Positions 8,759-18,832 of a stretch of 64,000 bases of DNA are shown here, piece by piece. Source of the stretch: Bacteroidota bacterium (GTDB taxonomy: Bacteria; Bacteroidota; Bacteroidia; Chitinophagales; Chitinophagaceae); contig JAFDYD010000055.1 of NCBI GenBank assembly GCA_018267615.1, forward strand, positions 1 to 64,000. The letters run 5' to 3'. How positions within the stretch are numbered: position 1 is the first letter of the stretch; each line of letters starts with the position of its first letter. A model generated the notes under the pieces. The model was not told the DNA's origin and searched no databases. It saw only the letters and a list, made by a program, of their open reading frames with translations. Both the position numbers and the translations under genes were made by a program.

Positions 8759-10336
8759 TTATTTTTCCGAAATATTTTTTGTTGAATACATTTTTTTTAT
8801 CGAGGAAAGAAAAACTCCGCTAAGAAAAATGCTGATCGTGCCAATGACAATTACCATGTTTGTATTCAATGCACTTCGAATAGCTGAATATTTTTCTGGA
8901 ATCATATTAGGGAAGGTCATCCATGCAATCACTAAAACGCCGATGATGACAGCGATAATCGCTTCTGAATTTTTTGTTTGACGGCTGGCAATGCCAAGCA
9001 GGAAAAGCCCGAGCATGCCGGCGGCAAAAATGCCTGAGAGTTGCCACCATAAATCGAGAATGCTTTTTACGCCAATCATTGCTATACCAGTAATGATAGC
9101 CAATACGCCAATAATGAAAGTGGATATTAGCAAAACGCTAAAGGTCTCTTTGTTGGTAATATCCTTGGTGATATATCGTTTATAAATATCAAACGTAAAA
9201 ACGGTTGCAGATGCGTTCATCCCTGAGCTGATCGTGCTCATAGCTGCCGATAAAAGTGCGGAGACAATGATGCCTACTATTCCAACCGGCAACACATTTA
9301 CCATAAAATCCGGTAAAACCTTGTCTCCATAATCTGACGGCTTCAGTGTTTTTGCCAACGTTGAAATCTCCTGCGCGCTAACGTTTATGGGTAGTTGCTC
9401 GGCGGCTGCTCTGAACTTAATGGCAGCCAGCATTTCCGGATGCACATTATACCACGCATATAAAGACGATCCTATAATAAAAAAAAGCAGCGACACAGGC
9501 AGATATATTTTGACACAAAGCCATAACGATTTACTTGCTTCTTCTGCGGAAGCCGTTGCCTGGTAACGCTGAACGTTAGTTTGATCTATGCCAAAATTGG
9601 TCAGGTTGATGAAAATCCCATACAGGAAAATGACCCAAAATGTGGGACTGCTAAATTCAAAATTAAAACTGCCGAGACCGAATTTCCCGTCATTTTTTCC
9701 AATGGAGATGATATGACTAACACCCCCAGGCATCTTTCTTATTATAAAAAACAAAATGATGAATGCGCCAAAGGTTTTTATGAATGCTTGTACAACTTCT
9801 GTCCAAATCACTGCTTCCATGCCTCCAAGAACTGTATAAATAATAATAATGATTCCCATCACAATCATAATTGATTGCATGGAATATCCCGTCATAGCCT
9901 GCAGGCTGAGTGCGATACCAAAAAAAACAGAACCCATTCTTGCAAGCTGGGTGAGCAAAAAACATATCACTCCATAGGTGCGTGCCCATGCGCCAAATCT
10001 TTTTTCAAGATGAGTATATGCGGAAACTTCCCCGCTGTTCCTGTAAAATGGGACAAAATATTTTGCAGCGATCCACGCTGCAAAAGGCATCGATAAACTA
10101 AAAACGAAAGAGTTCCAATTGGTGCCAAATGCTTTGCCCGGAACACCTAAAAAAGTATTACTGCTTAAAAAAGTTGCATAGATAGAAAGCCCCACGGCCC
10201 ATTGAGGGATCTTGCCGGAAGCTTTTGTAAACTGATCAACGTTTTTATTTTTGCCAGAAAACCAAACACCGGTTAAAATCATTGCAAGCATATAAAATGC
10301 AATGATTACTAGATCGGTGATTGGTAAATGTTTCAT
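8759..10336 (-). CDS. sodium:solute symporter (SSS family), probable sugar-acid/sialic acid transporter
   Basis: 525 aa, about 13-14 hydrophobic segments. The SSS signature YTVLGGMEAVIWTEVVQ is present, as is the N-terminal FLSSNTFLGVPG stretch typical of the sugar/sialic acid subgroup. It lies in the inner membrane and imports substrate with Na+. It sits between the cytosolic lyase (41 bp upstream) and the exported YhcH-type protein (1-bp gap), which argues that it carries their shared substrate. This is the arrangement of Bacteroidota sialic acid loci, but the SSS family is broad and the substrate is not proven. Confidence 0.88.
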   Translation of the reverse strand: MKHLPITDLVIIAFYMLAMILTGVWFSGKNKNVDQFTKASGKIPQWAVGLSIYATFLSSNTFLGVPGKAFGTNWNSFVFSLSMPFAAWIAAKYFVPFYRNSGEVSAYTHLEKRFGAWARTYGVICFLLTQLARMGSVFFGIALSLQAMTGYSMQSIMIVMGIIIIIYTVLGGMEAVIWTEVVQAFIKTFGAFIILFFIIRKMPGGVSHIISIGKNDGKFGLGSFNFEFSSPTFWVIFLYGIFINLTNFGIDQTNVQRYQATASAEEASKSLWLCVKIYLPVSLLFFIIGSSLYAWYNVHPEMLAAIKFRAAAEQLPINVSAQEISTLAKTLKPSDYGDKVLPDFMVNVLPVGIVGIIVSALLSAAMSTISSGMNASATVFTFDIYKRYITKDITNKETFSVLLISTFIIGVLAIITGIAMIGVKSILDLWWQLSGIFAAGMLGLFLLGIASRQTKNSEAIIAVIIGVLVIAWMTFPNMIPEKYSAIRSALNTNMVIVIGTISIFLSGVFLSSIKKMYSTKNISEK

Positions 10337-10377
10337 ATTGACTTATTTCAAATCGTTTTGTTCAACAAGAGATAATC

Positions 10378-11319
10378 TTACAACACTCGTGTAATCCCAA
10401 GTCTGTCGCACCATCCGTGAAAATCTGCGTAAATACCATCAAGTGTTTTTTTCTGGTCAGGCGTTAATTCCAGCGCAAATGTTCTGCTGATCGTACGTAT
10501 CGGCAATCCTCTTTTTTGCAGAAAATATTTTGCACTCATCGGGTAAGCCTGGTGGATTAACGGATCAACTCTCGTAATCTCCGACTGAAGCCATTTCACT
10601 TCCTCCTGTTTGTCTGGGTTATTTGCATTTTCGCACATCCAAACCAATATTTCTGGATAGAAATTTCCTGAAATGGATGACATGCCTTTAGCACCCATTT
10701 GCAACGAATACATTGCGTTTGGCGAATGCGCATCATAAAATTCGAAGGTATTATTTCCTGTTTCTTTTAATATTTCCAGTTTTTCTTTTATCAGTTCATG
10801 TTTTATTGAAGTGTCTTTATGATATACCATCCTGTCCGAATTTAAAATCTGCCTGAACACATTGGCAGAAAGAATTCTTTTATAGGGCGCGGGACATTCA
10901 TACATCCCCAGCGGGATATTATCGGTGAGGCGGAATATTTTTTCAAAATTTCGCAATAGCACTTCGTCATCGTCTTCAACGTTAGCGAAGTGGCCCGTGA
11001 TCATGATGGCAGCATCAATACCAGTATCGGTTATTTTTTTGGTGAACTCGGCTTTATCTTCAATCGTCAGCCCAAACGATCCGGTTGCAACTACAGGAAC
11101 TTTTCCTTTCACATAGTCAACGATATGTTTTGTAATCTCAAGCCTTTCATCTTCACTGATGCTGAACATTTCACTGCTCAGGCAATTGGCAAAAAAGCCT
11201 TTTACACCTGCAGCCAGATAAAAATCAATCAGGCGCGATAATGCATCCAAATCAACCTTTGCTTTTAGATTGAATGGTGTTATCATGACCGGCACAAATT
11301 TTTTTTCACGAGTGTTCAT
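10378..11319 (-). CDS. dihydrodipicolinate synthase/N-acetylneuraminate lyase family protein (cytosolic)
   Basis: 313 aa, standard family length, no signal peptide. TIM barrel with Y140 (GMYECPAPYK) and Schiff-base K168 (MVYHKDT). The substrate loop reads GFFANCLSSEM instead of GTTGE/STGE, as in the Tat-exported paralogue at 7026. The two are clearly related throughout, so this is a duplication in which one copy gained an export signal. The expected reaction is aldol cleavage of a 2-keto acid to pyruvate (NanA-like). It lies 69 bp downstream of the kinase gene and upstream of the symporter on the same strand, so it is probably in the same transcript. Substrate is inferred. Confidence 0.87.
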   Translation of the reverse strand: MNTREKKFVPVMITPFNLKAKVDLDALSRLIDFYLAAGVKGFFANCLSSEMFSISEDERLEITKHIVDYVKGKVPVVATGSFGLTIEDKAEFTKKITDTGIDAAIMITGHFANVEDDDEVLLRNFEKIFRLTDNIPLGMYECPAPYKRILSANVFRQILNSDRMVYHKDTSIKHELIKEKLEILKETGNNTFEFYDAHSPNAMYSLQMGAKGMSSISGNFYPEILVWMCENANNPDKQEEVKWLQSEITRVDPLIHQAYPMSAKYFLQKRGLPIRTISRTFALELTPDQKKTLDGIYADFHGWCDRLGITRVL

Positions 11320-11388
11320 GATGCAGCATTTAATGAATGAAAGAAAAAATGTTTTTTATATACATACCTGGTTTGCTTTTTATCATTT

Positions 11389-12240
11389 TCATTTGTAACT
11401 ATCGGGCAAGTGATACCGTGCCAAACCTTCTATAGGCGTTTTTATAATTACTCCAATTTTCATTTTGTATAATGAAGCAGTTTCTTCTAAAATATTTTTA
11501 AATGCATAGCCGATAGAACCTGTGCAATTAAAAGTGTACTGATTATAGTTTTCATATTTTGTAACAAGGCATTCGAAAAAATCGATGAATGCATTTTTCA
11601 CAAGCTGACGCGTGTAAGAAATATCAGCAACACTGGTTGAAATAAATTGTGTGAAACCGGAACAAAAACGATTTGGTAATTTCTCTGAGTAAACGCGATT
11701 CATAATATCTTCACGGCTTAATCCGTAAGTTCTAAAAAAATCATCTCGTACAGCAGCAGGCATATATTCCCGGATATAATCGCCCAATAATTTTCTTCCG
11801 ATATAAAAACCGCTGCCTTCATCACCCAGTAAATAACCAAGAGAATCTATATTGGCAATGATTTTATTTCCATTATAAATACAGCTATTTGTCCCGGTGC
11901 CCAGGATAGCAACAAAGCCGGGTTTATCATGCAACACAGATTTTGCAGACCCGAGCAGATCTAAACCGACATAAATAGTAGCGTTAATAAAAATTTGCTG
12001 CAAAGCATTTTTAATGATATCAACTTTGTCGTCGAAGCAGCCTGCGCCATAGAAATAAATCGCGCTGATTTGTAGAGCATCAATCTTTTTGGTAAGATTA
12101 TTCTTCAGAGATTCGACAATATGATCGCCACTTACAAAATATGGATTGTATCCTTCTGTATCAAAATAATGAATTTGTTCTTTGGGTTTAAGTAAACACC
12201 AATTTGTATTAGTGGAGCCGCTGTCTGCAACAAGTATCAT
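11389..12240 (-). CDS. murK: BadF/BadG-type amino-sugar kinase, probable MurNAc/GlcNAc kinase
   Basis: 283 aa, ASKHA fold. Phosphate-1 loop DSGSTNT (6-12), GTGTNSC (114-120) and GDEGSGFYIG (139-148) are the N-acetylglucosamine-kinase-type ATP and substrate motifs. In Clostridium and Tannerella the BadF-type kinase MurK phosphorylates MurNAc and GlcNAc and is encoded beside murQ, as here. The start codon overlaps the upstream transporter stop in an ATGA arrangement, so the two are translationally coupled. It would make MurNAc-6-P in the cytosol, the substrate of MurQ. The symbol rests on family plus gene order; a plain GlcNAc kinase is the main alternative. Confidence 0.82.
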   Translation of the reverse strand: MILVADSGSTNTNWCLLKPKEQIHYFDTEGYNPYFVSGDHIVESLKNNLTKKIDALQISAIYFYGAGCFDDKVDIIKNALQQIFINATIYVGLDLLGSAKSVLHDKPGFVAILGTGTNSCIYNGNKIIANIDSLGYLLGDEGSGFYIGRKLLGDYIREYMPAAVRDDFFRTYGLSREDIMNRVYSEKLPNRFCSGFTQFISTSVADISYTRQLVKNAFIDFFECLVTKYENYNQYTFNCTGSIGYAFKNILEETASLYKMKIGVIIKTPIEGLARYHLPDSYK

Positions 12241-13496
12241 GTATCACTATTTTTTAATGGTAATCCAATTTTGTGTCCCGATGTTGCATAATACAAGATG
12301 CATAGATAACAAGGCACCACCATCGCATACGCGTAATGGGGCGAAAATTTTTCTGCAAGCCAGCCATATAAAAGAGGAAGAAGTGCACCGCCGCCAATCG
12401 CTATTATTAAAAACGATGATCCTATTTTAGTAAACCTTCCAAGTCCGTTAATGGCCAGCGGCCAAATCGCTGGCCAAACAGGCGAATTTGCGAGACCCAA
12501 TAAAGCAATAAATGCCACAGACACCAGGCCTTTTGTAAATAACGCAATGGATACAAACAGCAATCCTAAAAGCGGAGATATTTTTAGCAACTTTTGTTGC
12601 GAAATATATTTTGGCATCACTGCGATCCCAATCAAATAGCCAACAAACATGCACGCCTGTGTGCAGCCCGCAAAAAATTTTGCTGATGATAAAGACATTC
12701 CCTGCGATGCGCCATAACTGACAATGGTATCGCCTGCTATTACTTCAACACCCACGTAAAGAAATAAAGTAAACACACCGAGTAGTAAATGTGGAAACTG
12801 AAATATGCTGACTTTGTTATTACTTTCTACAGGTGTTGATTCATTTTCTGAATAATCGTTCATGTCAGGTAGACTTGAAAAAAAAATAATTATCGCAAGC
12901 AAAATCAATACGGCAACCATAATAGAATAAGGAAATATAACGCGGTGCGAAAGAGCGTTGAGTATATTCATTTTGTCCAAAGCACTTGCGCGATCAGCCT
13001 GAACTTTTATGTCATCTGCGTTTTCCAGAATGGTAGCCCCAAGCAAGAGGGGACCAATAATACTTGCTGTAGCGTTGCAAATACCCATTATGCTCATGCG
13101 TTTTGCTGCACTTTCCAGCGGACCTAATATTGTTATGTAAGGATTTGCGGCTGTTTGCAAAATAGTCATGCCGGTGCCTAATACAAAAAGCCCTGTTAGA
13201 AATAATGAGTATAATCTCTCAAGCGCAGCAGGAATAAAAAGCGCTGCGCCTGCAGCCATAATAAGAAGACCAAGCGACATGCCTTTTTTGTAACCTGCAA
13301 ATTTTAATATTGAAGCACTTGGCATTCCCATTATTGCATAAGAAATATAAAACGCTGATGCTACAAGATATGAAGAGCGAGTACTTAGCTCGCAGGCAAT
13401 TTTCAAATATGGAATCAGTATAGAGCTTAGCCAGGTCACAAACCCAAATACAAAAAATAAAGTGCCGATAATAAAAATTGGTTTGTTTATTCTCAT
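12237..13496 (-). CDS. sugar MFS transporter (FucP/NagP/MurT-like)
   Basis: 419 aa, 12 predicted membrane segments. The conserved GTGMTILQTAANPY stretch is typical of the FHS (fucose/glucose/galactose:H+) branch of the MFS, which includes NagP and the Tannerella MurNAc transporter MurT. It lies in the inner membrane. It begins 35 bp after murQ and overlaps the kinase start by four bases, giving a murQ-transporter-kinase order that matches exogenous MurNAc utilisation. MurNAc or GlcNAc is therefore the best guess for the substrate; the family alone does not fix it. Confidence 0.85.
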   Translation of the reverse strand: MRINKPIFIIGTLFFVFGFVTWLSSILIPYLKIACELSTRSSYLVASAFYISYAIMGMPSASILKFAGYKKGMSLGLLIMAAGAALFIPAALERLYSLFLTGLFVLGTGMTILQTAANPYITILGPLESAAKRMSIMGICNATASIIGPLLLGATILENADDIKVQADRASALDKMNILNALSHRVIFPYSIMVAVLILLAIIIFFSSLPDMNDYSENESTPVESNNKVSIFQFPHLLLGVFTLFLYVGVEVIAGDTIVSYGASQGMSLSSAKFFAGCTQACMFVGYLIGIAVMPKYISQQKLLKISPLLGLLFVSIALFTKGLVSVAFIALLGLANSPVWPAIWPLAINGLGRFTKIGSSFLIIAIGGGALLPLLYGWLAEKFSPHYAYAMVVPCYLCILYYATSGHKIGLPLKNSDT

Positions 13497-13531
13497 AAAA
13501 CCAAGAGCTATTCTACGCGTGGTAATAAATA

Positions 13532-14338
13532 TTACTTCAAATGATTGATTGCGTTTTTCACGCTTCCATATTTAAGCAGAATTGTCTTCGCTTCTTCATA
13601 AGATTCAATCCCGGATCTCTCTATGAGCATTTTCACGGCCCGATCAGTTATCTTATTATTTATGAGTTTGACATGTACCATTTGATTGTCCTCGACCCTG
13701 CCGATTTGAATCATAACCGTTGTACTTATAATATCAAAAATCATTTTTTGTGCAGTACCGCATTTCATCCTTGTGCTTCCTGTAATAAATTCAGGCCCCG
13801 TAATTACTTCCACCGGGTAATCTGCCTGTTTAGCTATGGGCGAATCAGGGTTACTTACAATGCATCCAGTGGTAATATTATTTTTACGGCATGCTTCAAG
13901 TGCTCCAAGCACAAAAGGTGTTGTGCCGCTCGCAGAAATTCCTATCACGATATCTTTACCCGATATTTTTTCTTTCGCAAGTCTTTCCCAGCCTTCGTTA
14001 ATATTGTCTTCCATTTCTTCTCTTGCTTCAATCAGGTGCTCAATTCCTCCGGCAAGAATGGTGTTTACAATTCCTTTTTCTATTCCAAAAGTTGTTGGAA
14101 GTTCTATCACATCAAGCACCGACAGCCGTCCACCACTACCTGCACCGAGATAAAACATCCTGCCGCCGCTTTTTAATTTGTCAACAATCGAGTGTATAAG
14201 GCTATTGATTTGCGGTAAAACTTTTTCTATGGCGGTCGCAACGATGGCATTTTCATGATTAATCAAAGAAGTAATCTCTTCTATTTTTTTTGTTTCCAAA
14301 TGCCTGTGAACGGAAGGTTGTTCCGTGATTTTTATCAT
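13532..14338 (-). CDS. murQ: N-acetylmuramic acid 6-phosphate etherase
   Basis: 268 aa, slightly shorter than the roughly 300-aa enterobacterial enzyme. One SIS domain carries the signatures YLGAGSGGRLSVLDVIELP (63-81), GISASGTTPFV and GPEFITGSTRMKCGTAQK. Candidate catalytic glutamates are E79 and, in the AREEMED stretch, E110. It cleaves the D-lactyl ether of MurNAc-6-P to GlcNAc-6-P and lactate in the cytosol. It is the first gene of the minus-strand run and is divergent from the DeoR regulator across 111 bp. Downstream neighbours are the transporter and kinase that would supply MurNAc-6-P. Confidence 0.93.
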   Translation of the reverse strand: MIKITEQPSVHRHLETKKIEEITSLINHENAIVATAIEKVLPQINSLIHSIVDKLKSGGRMFYLGAGSGGRLSVLDVIELPTTFGIEKGIVNTILAGGIEHLIEAREEMEDNINEGWERLAKEKISGKDIVIGISASGTTPFVLGALEACRKNNITTGCIVSNPDSPIAKQADYPVEVITGPEFITGSTRMKCGTAQKMIFDIISTTVMIQIGRVEDNQMVHVKLINNKITDRAVKMLIERSGIESYEEAKTILLKYGSVKNAINHLK

Positions 14339-14449
14339 AAAAATTAAATTAATATTATCCTTGCGTTTTTTTTCTGCTATTTTTTATAAAAGTATGTAAA
14401 TTCATGCAAAATCCCTTAATTTCAATTTTAAGAAATAATTAGTATTTGG
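14339..14449. promoter_or_regulatory. divergent promoter region between murQ and deoR-susCD
   Basis: 111-bp AT-rich gap between two divergent starts, so it must hold the promoters of the mur operon and of the regulator. A weak inverted repeat CTTAA-N8-TTAAG (14415-14432) is a possible operator for the DeoR protein. I could not fix a convincing TTTG/TAnnTTTG promoter. Confidence 0.5.
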
Positions 14450-15202
14450 ATGTTGAAGGAAGAAAGGCACAAGATCATTTTAAAAGAGATAAATCTTCAC
14501 AACAAGGTTTTATCGACCGATCTTAAAGATCAACTGGTTGTTTCTGAAGATACTATACGTCGGGATTTGATTGAGTTGGCAGATCAGGGTTTGATTTTGA
14601 AAGTGCATGGAGGCGCAATGAGTAAAACTTTTCATTATCCTTTTAATGGGCAAAATGAGGTTTATGCATTGGAGGCGAAGCGGGTTATTGCGGATAAGAC
14701 TATCGAGCTCTTTAAAAACGATATGCTGATTCTGATGGAAGGCGGCACCACAATTATGGAAATTGCCAAGCGCATTCCCGATGATTTGGAAGCTACTTTT
14801 TTCACGGTGAGCCCCCATACCGCACTTGCCCTGGCCGAACATGACAATATCAATGTGATTTCGATAGGAGGGAAGCTTTTAAAAAACTCGAATATTCACA
14901 CGGGAGCAAGTGTGATCAATGAACTGAATAATATAAAAATTGACTTGTGTGTTATCGGGACAAATGGAATTTCGATTAAAGAAGGCCTTACGGATTCCGA
15001 CTGGGAAGTGGTACATGTGATTAAGGCGATGATGAATAATGCAAAAAAAGTAGCAGTGGTGAGCATTGCCGAAAAATTTAATTCCGTTCAAAAGATTAAG
15101 ATCTGTGATTTATCAGCTATTGACTACATCATTACTGAGCTTGATCCGAAAAACGCAGCTTTGTCCGAATACAGCGGAAACGAAAAGCCTCTATTGTTGT
15201 GA
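14450..15202 (+). CDS. DeoR/GlpR family transcriptional regulator
   Basis: 250 aa. The N-terminal winged helix has the DeoR recognition-helix signature VSEDTIRRDLIELADQG at about 31-47 followed by KVHGGAM. The C-terminal DeoRC domain (from about 75; EGGTTIMEIAKRIP) binds a sugar phosphate. By position it should regulate the divergent murQ operon and the SusC/SusD locus 82 bp downstream, responding to a phosphorylated amino sugar such as MurNAc-6-P or GlcNAc-6-P; this is inference. The segment after its stop contains only a weak GCC-AAGAA-GGC hairpin before susC, so readthrough into susC is possible. A second DeoR protein lies at 61539. Confidence 0.9.
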   Translation: MLKEERHKIILKEINLHNKVLSTDLKDQLVVSEDTIRRDLIELADQGLILKVHGGAMSKTFHYPFNGQNEVYALEAKRVIADKTIELFKNDMLILMEGGTTIMEIAKRIPDDLEATFFTVSPHTALALAEHDNINVISIGGKLLKNSNIHTGASVINELNNIKIDLCVIGTNGISIKEGLTDSDWEVVHVIKAMMNNAKKVAVVSIAEKFNSVQKIKICDLSAIDYIITELDPKNAALSEYSGNEKPLLL

Positions 15203-15284
15203 TTAGACCAAATGCCAAGAAGGCTTTGTTTTTATTCTGTACGTATGAATTGCTCTCGATTTACTAATTGCTAATAAAACTAAC

Positions 15285-18200
15285 ATGAAAGAAAAACTTT
15301 CTGGCGGTCCTTTCGCCCAAAGGCTGACGCTACTTTTGAGCTTTATGCTTTTTGTTTGTGTGTTCGCTCACGCGCAGGTGAAAAGCCCGCAAAACATTAT
15401 TAAAGGCAAAGTGACCGACGCAAATGGCGGAGCTTTAGCCGGAGCAAATGTTTTGGAAAAAGGAGCCAGGGCGGGTGTGATCACAGATATCGACGGAAAC
15501 TTTAGTATTATGGTTTCGGGGAAAAATGCAGTGCTCGTTATTTCTTATGTTGGTTATGGCAATCTTGAAATTCCGCTAAATGGCAAAACTTCTGTTACGG
15601 CAGCTCTGCAACCGGCTAACAACACTTCGCTTTCGGGCGTAGTTGTTACTGCGCTTGGTATAACCAGAAATAAAAGATCGTTGGGATATGACGTGGGACA
15701 AATAAGCGGTGAAGACATGAACCGTGTCGCCCAAACAAATGCGATCTCATCAATGGCCGGGAAGGTTTCCGGAGTGGTGGTTAACAGCACGGGATCATCA
15801 CCAACAGCTTCTGTCAGTGTGGTCATTCGCGGAATACGATCATTAAATAATGACAACCAGCCACTGTTTGTTATTGATGGAGTACCTGTAAAAAATTCAC
15901 TGAACAATATTGGACAAAATAATGGAAACGGAAATGATGTTGACTATGGAAATACTATTTCTGATCTGAATCCAAATGACATTGAAAGCGTTTCCATACT
16001 CAAGGGGCCAAGTGCAGCAGCGCTGTATGGTTCCAGGGCAGGTAATGGCGTTGTTTTGATCACTACCAAATCCGGTAAAAAATCAAAAGGTCTTGGCATC
16101 ACTTTTAGTACTACTGACGAGTTCAGCAAGCCCTACCATTATTTTCCAAATAACCTTGACTATACAGTGGGTACCGATCCTTACACCACACCGAATCCTT
16201 TTAATAGCTGGAACGGCGTGATTGTAGATTTGGCTGGCACCGATACCTATCGTTTTGGTACTCCGCTTAATAAAGGAATCAATGCCATACAATGGAATAG
16301 CCCATTACAGGCTGATGGTACTTATCTGCCCCTGCCGATGGTATCGCACGAAAACCTCAAGAATTTTGTGCAGACCGGACTCACTTCTACCAATAGCATT
16401 TCTGTAGAAAATTCAACAGACAAAGACAATTACAGATTTGGTTTCACCAGCATGGCCAATAAAGGCATCGTACCTACCAGCGGTCTTACCAGGTATAACC
16501 TTTCATTGAATCTAGATCATAAAGTGAGCAATGCATTCAAACTATCGACATCAATAAACTATAGCCGTTCAAGCACCGACAATATTGTTGCGGGCAATGG
16601 AAGTGGCGCTATCGCCGATGCCGTGTACTTATCACCAAGCGTTGATTTGAGACAGATGAAAAACTATTGGATCTCACCGGGCATTCAACAAAGAAAAGCT
16701 TTGCCGCCTGTAGGCACCGATGATAGTCCAGGTGCATTGGACCCTGCTGATAATGGCGATGATAATCCGTGGTTCGTATTAAATCAGGTGAAGAATGGCT
16801 TTTTGCGCAATCATTTATTTGGTAATGTAAAAGCAAGTTTTGACATCACTCCTCATTTAAGTGCATTTGTGCGGTACTCGCAAGATTTGTTTTATGAAGA
16901 CCGCGAAACGAAAATATCTAAAAGCTTGAATAATGAGTTGAACGGTTATTATGGCCTGTCGAATGCTTACAATACAGAAAGCAATACCGACATGCTTATC
17001 ACTTATCACACCAGGTTTTTGGAAAAGTTTGATATGTCTGCATCGGCGGGTGGAAATCTGTTGTACACGGAAGGAACTTTTAACCAGGTTTTCTCAGCTT
17101 CAGGCGCCGGCATAAATGTTCCTGAACTTTTTAACGTGTCAAATATTGCTCCCGCTAACATCAGGTATAATTCTAATCGCTATAAGAAGAGTGTCAATAG
17201 TGTGTATGCAACCGCTTCGATAGGGTATAATGATATGGCTTATTTGGATTTGACAGGAAGAAATGACTGGTCAAGTACATTGCCTCCTGGCAACAACTCT
17301 TATTTTTATCCATCTGCTTCACTAAGCCTTATACTAAGCAAAATGTTCAATTTCGGTGGTTATGTGAGCCTCATTAAAGTACGTGCCGGCTGGGCAAGTG
17401 TAGGCAAGGATACCGATCCTTATAATACCATTGGCTACTTGAACACTGGCAGCTTTGGCAGCATTACCACTCAGTCTCTCTCCGGTGCGTTGAAGAACCC
17501 CAACTTAAAACCAGAATTGGCGAACTCCACCGAAATAGGTGTTGATATGGCTTTCTTGAAAAATCGCCTTCGTTTTACGGGTACCATCTACCGCTCAGAT
17601 AACAAAAATCAAATTTTAGGGATAAACTTACCGGGATCATCTGGATATACGACCGGCCAGATCAATGCTGGCTTAGTTCGCAGTCAGGGCATCGAGTTGC
17701 AATTGGGTGGCACGATCATCTCAAACAAAAACTGGACCTGGGATTTGAGTGTGAACTACACCAAGAACAACACATACATCATGTCATTGGTGAATGGGCA
17801 AACATTTTTCTCATTCTGGCAAGACGGTCCTTCCGGATCATGGACCTATGCAAAGGGACAACCAATTCCCAACCAATTTGATGATAATGGAAAGCAAATT
17901 ATTAGTGATGGAAAAATAGGCGCCTTGTGGGATAATGTTATGGCAACTGTTACCGATAAGGGCTCTCCATATTATGGTTATCCTTTGCTCGATGACGGCG
18001 GCGGTTTGCAAAAAGCGGGTGGCGGAAGTTTCCAGAATAAAAAGATTGTAGGCAATTTCAATCCAAAATTATTGATGGGCTTTCAAACATCACTTACATA
18101 TAAAATGATAACCCTGAGCGCAAACGTTGATATGCGTCTTGGAGGCATTTTCTATTCCAAAACTTATCGCTACATGCAATCTGATGCAACATTAAAGAGA

Positions 18201-18800
18201 CAGGAAGACGTGGGAATACGGATACCGGCAAGCTATGCCAACAACATACCCGCTTATCTCAAAACAAACCCGGATGCATTTATAAAAGTAAAAGGATTTC
18301 AACAATATCATTTGGTGGGAGGACCTTCACAGGAACAGGGCGGCTTTCCTTATCAGACCAATGGAAACATTACCCTCAATGATGGTGCATTCTATCCTGG
18401 TGTTTATGATGATGGCAATGGCGGATATGTGGAGAACCTCGGAGATCCCAGTATCACCAAGTATGATAACTATGAAGATGCTGTTACCAATGGTGGATGG
18501 AATTTTGCGACCATGGATATGTTCGACGCATCTTATATCAAACTACGAGAATTGGTCATTTCTGTGCAATTGCCAAAAAAATGGTCTGATAAGCTTAGCC
18601 TCCAGGGAGTTTCTTTAGGAGTTTACACGAGGAACGTAATACTCTGGACTAAAGCCAAAGCCGGTGTTGATCCCGAACTTGCCTTTAACTACGTGCCAAA
18701 CCAGCAAGGGAATGGTTCTCAGTTCAAGCAAGGTATCGAGTATTATAACATAACACCATGGACCATTCCTATTGGCGTAAAGCTCAATGTTCGTTTCTAA
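15285..18800 (+). CDS. SusC/RagA family TonB-dependent outer membrane transporter
   Basis: 1171 aa. Signal peptide ending HAQ (about 30). A carboxypeptidase-D regulatory-like domain (about 38-115; IKGKVTDANGGALAGANV, GVITDIDGNFSI) is followed by a plug (VVVTALGITRNKRSLGY, then FVIDGVPV). The long beta-barrel ends in a terminal phenylalanine (KLNVRF), as expected for BAM insertion. No STN domain or anti-sigma-type extension is visible, so it is a pure importer rather than a signalling receptor. It pairs with the SusD lipoprotein 32 bp downstream to bind and import oligosaccharides with TonB energy. Context (GH20, murQ operon) suggests HexNAc-containing glycans. Confidence 0.95.
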   Translation: MKEKLSGGPFAQRLTLLLSFMLFVCVFAHAQVKSPQNIIKGKVTDANGGALAGANVLEKGARAGVITDIDGNFSIMVSGKNAVLVISYVGYGNLEIPLNGKTSVTAALQPANNTSLSGVVVTALGITRNKRSLGYDVGQISGEDMNRVAQTNAISSMAGKVSGVVVNSTGSSPTASVSVVIRGIRSLNNDNQPLFVIDGVPVKNSLNNIGQNNGNGNDVDYGNTISDLNPNDIESVSILKGPSAAALYGSRAGNGVVLITTKSGKKSKGLGITFSTTDEFSKPYHYFPNNLDYTVGTDPYTTPNPFNSWNGVIVDLAGTDTYRFGTPLNKGINAIQWNSPLQADGTYLPLPMVSHENLKNFVQTGLTSTNSISVENSTDKDNYRFGFTSMANKGIVPTSGLTRYNLSLNLDHKVSNAFKLSTSINYSRSSTDNIVAGNGSGAIADAVYLSPSVDLRQMKNYWISPGIQQRKALPPVGTDDSPGALDPADNGDDNPWFVLNQVKNGFLRNHLFGNVKASFDITPHLSAFVRYSQDLFYEDRETKISKSLNNELNGYYGLSNAYNTESNTDMLITYHTRFLEKFDMSASAGGNLLYTEGTFNQVFSASGAGINVPELFNVSNIAPANIRYNSNRYKKSVNSVYATASIGYNDMAYLDLTGRNDWSSTLPPGNNSYFYPSASLSLILSKMFNFGGYVSLIKVRAGWASVGKDTDPYNTIGYLNTGSFGSITTQSLSGALKNPNLKPELANSTEIGVDMAFLKNRLRFTGTIYRSDNKNQILGINLPGSSGYTTGQINAGLVRSQGIELQLGGTIISNKNWTWDLSVNYTKNNTYIMSLVNGQTFFSFWQDGPSGSWTYAKGQPIPNQFDDNGKQIISDGKIGALWDNVMATVTDKGSPYYGYPLLDDGGGLQKAGGGSFQNKKIVGNFNPKLLMGFQTSLTYKMITLSANVDMRLGGIFYSKTYRYMQSDATLKRQEDVGIRIPASYANNIPAYLKTNPDAFIKVKGFQQYHLVGGPSQEQGGFPYQTNGNITLNDGAFYPGVYDDGNGGYVENLGDPSITKYDNYEDAVTNGGWNFATMDMFDASYIKLRELVISVQLPKKWSDKLSLQGVSLGVYTRNVILWTKAKAGVDPELAFNYVPNQQGNGSQFKQGIEYYNITPWTIPIGVKLNVRF

Positions 18801-18832
18801 GCTCACAATCTAGTTAATCCTAAAAAGCAAAA

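Noticed and set aside
10378..11319. dapA (lysine biosynthesis)
   Set aside because: Altered substrate loop and placement with a symporter, YhcH-type protein and paralogue point to catabolism rather than lysine synthesis.
13541..14176. 211-aa plus-strand ORF opposite murQ
   Set aside because: Antisense shadow of a gene with strong family motifs; Cys/His/Phe-rich composition is not protein-like.
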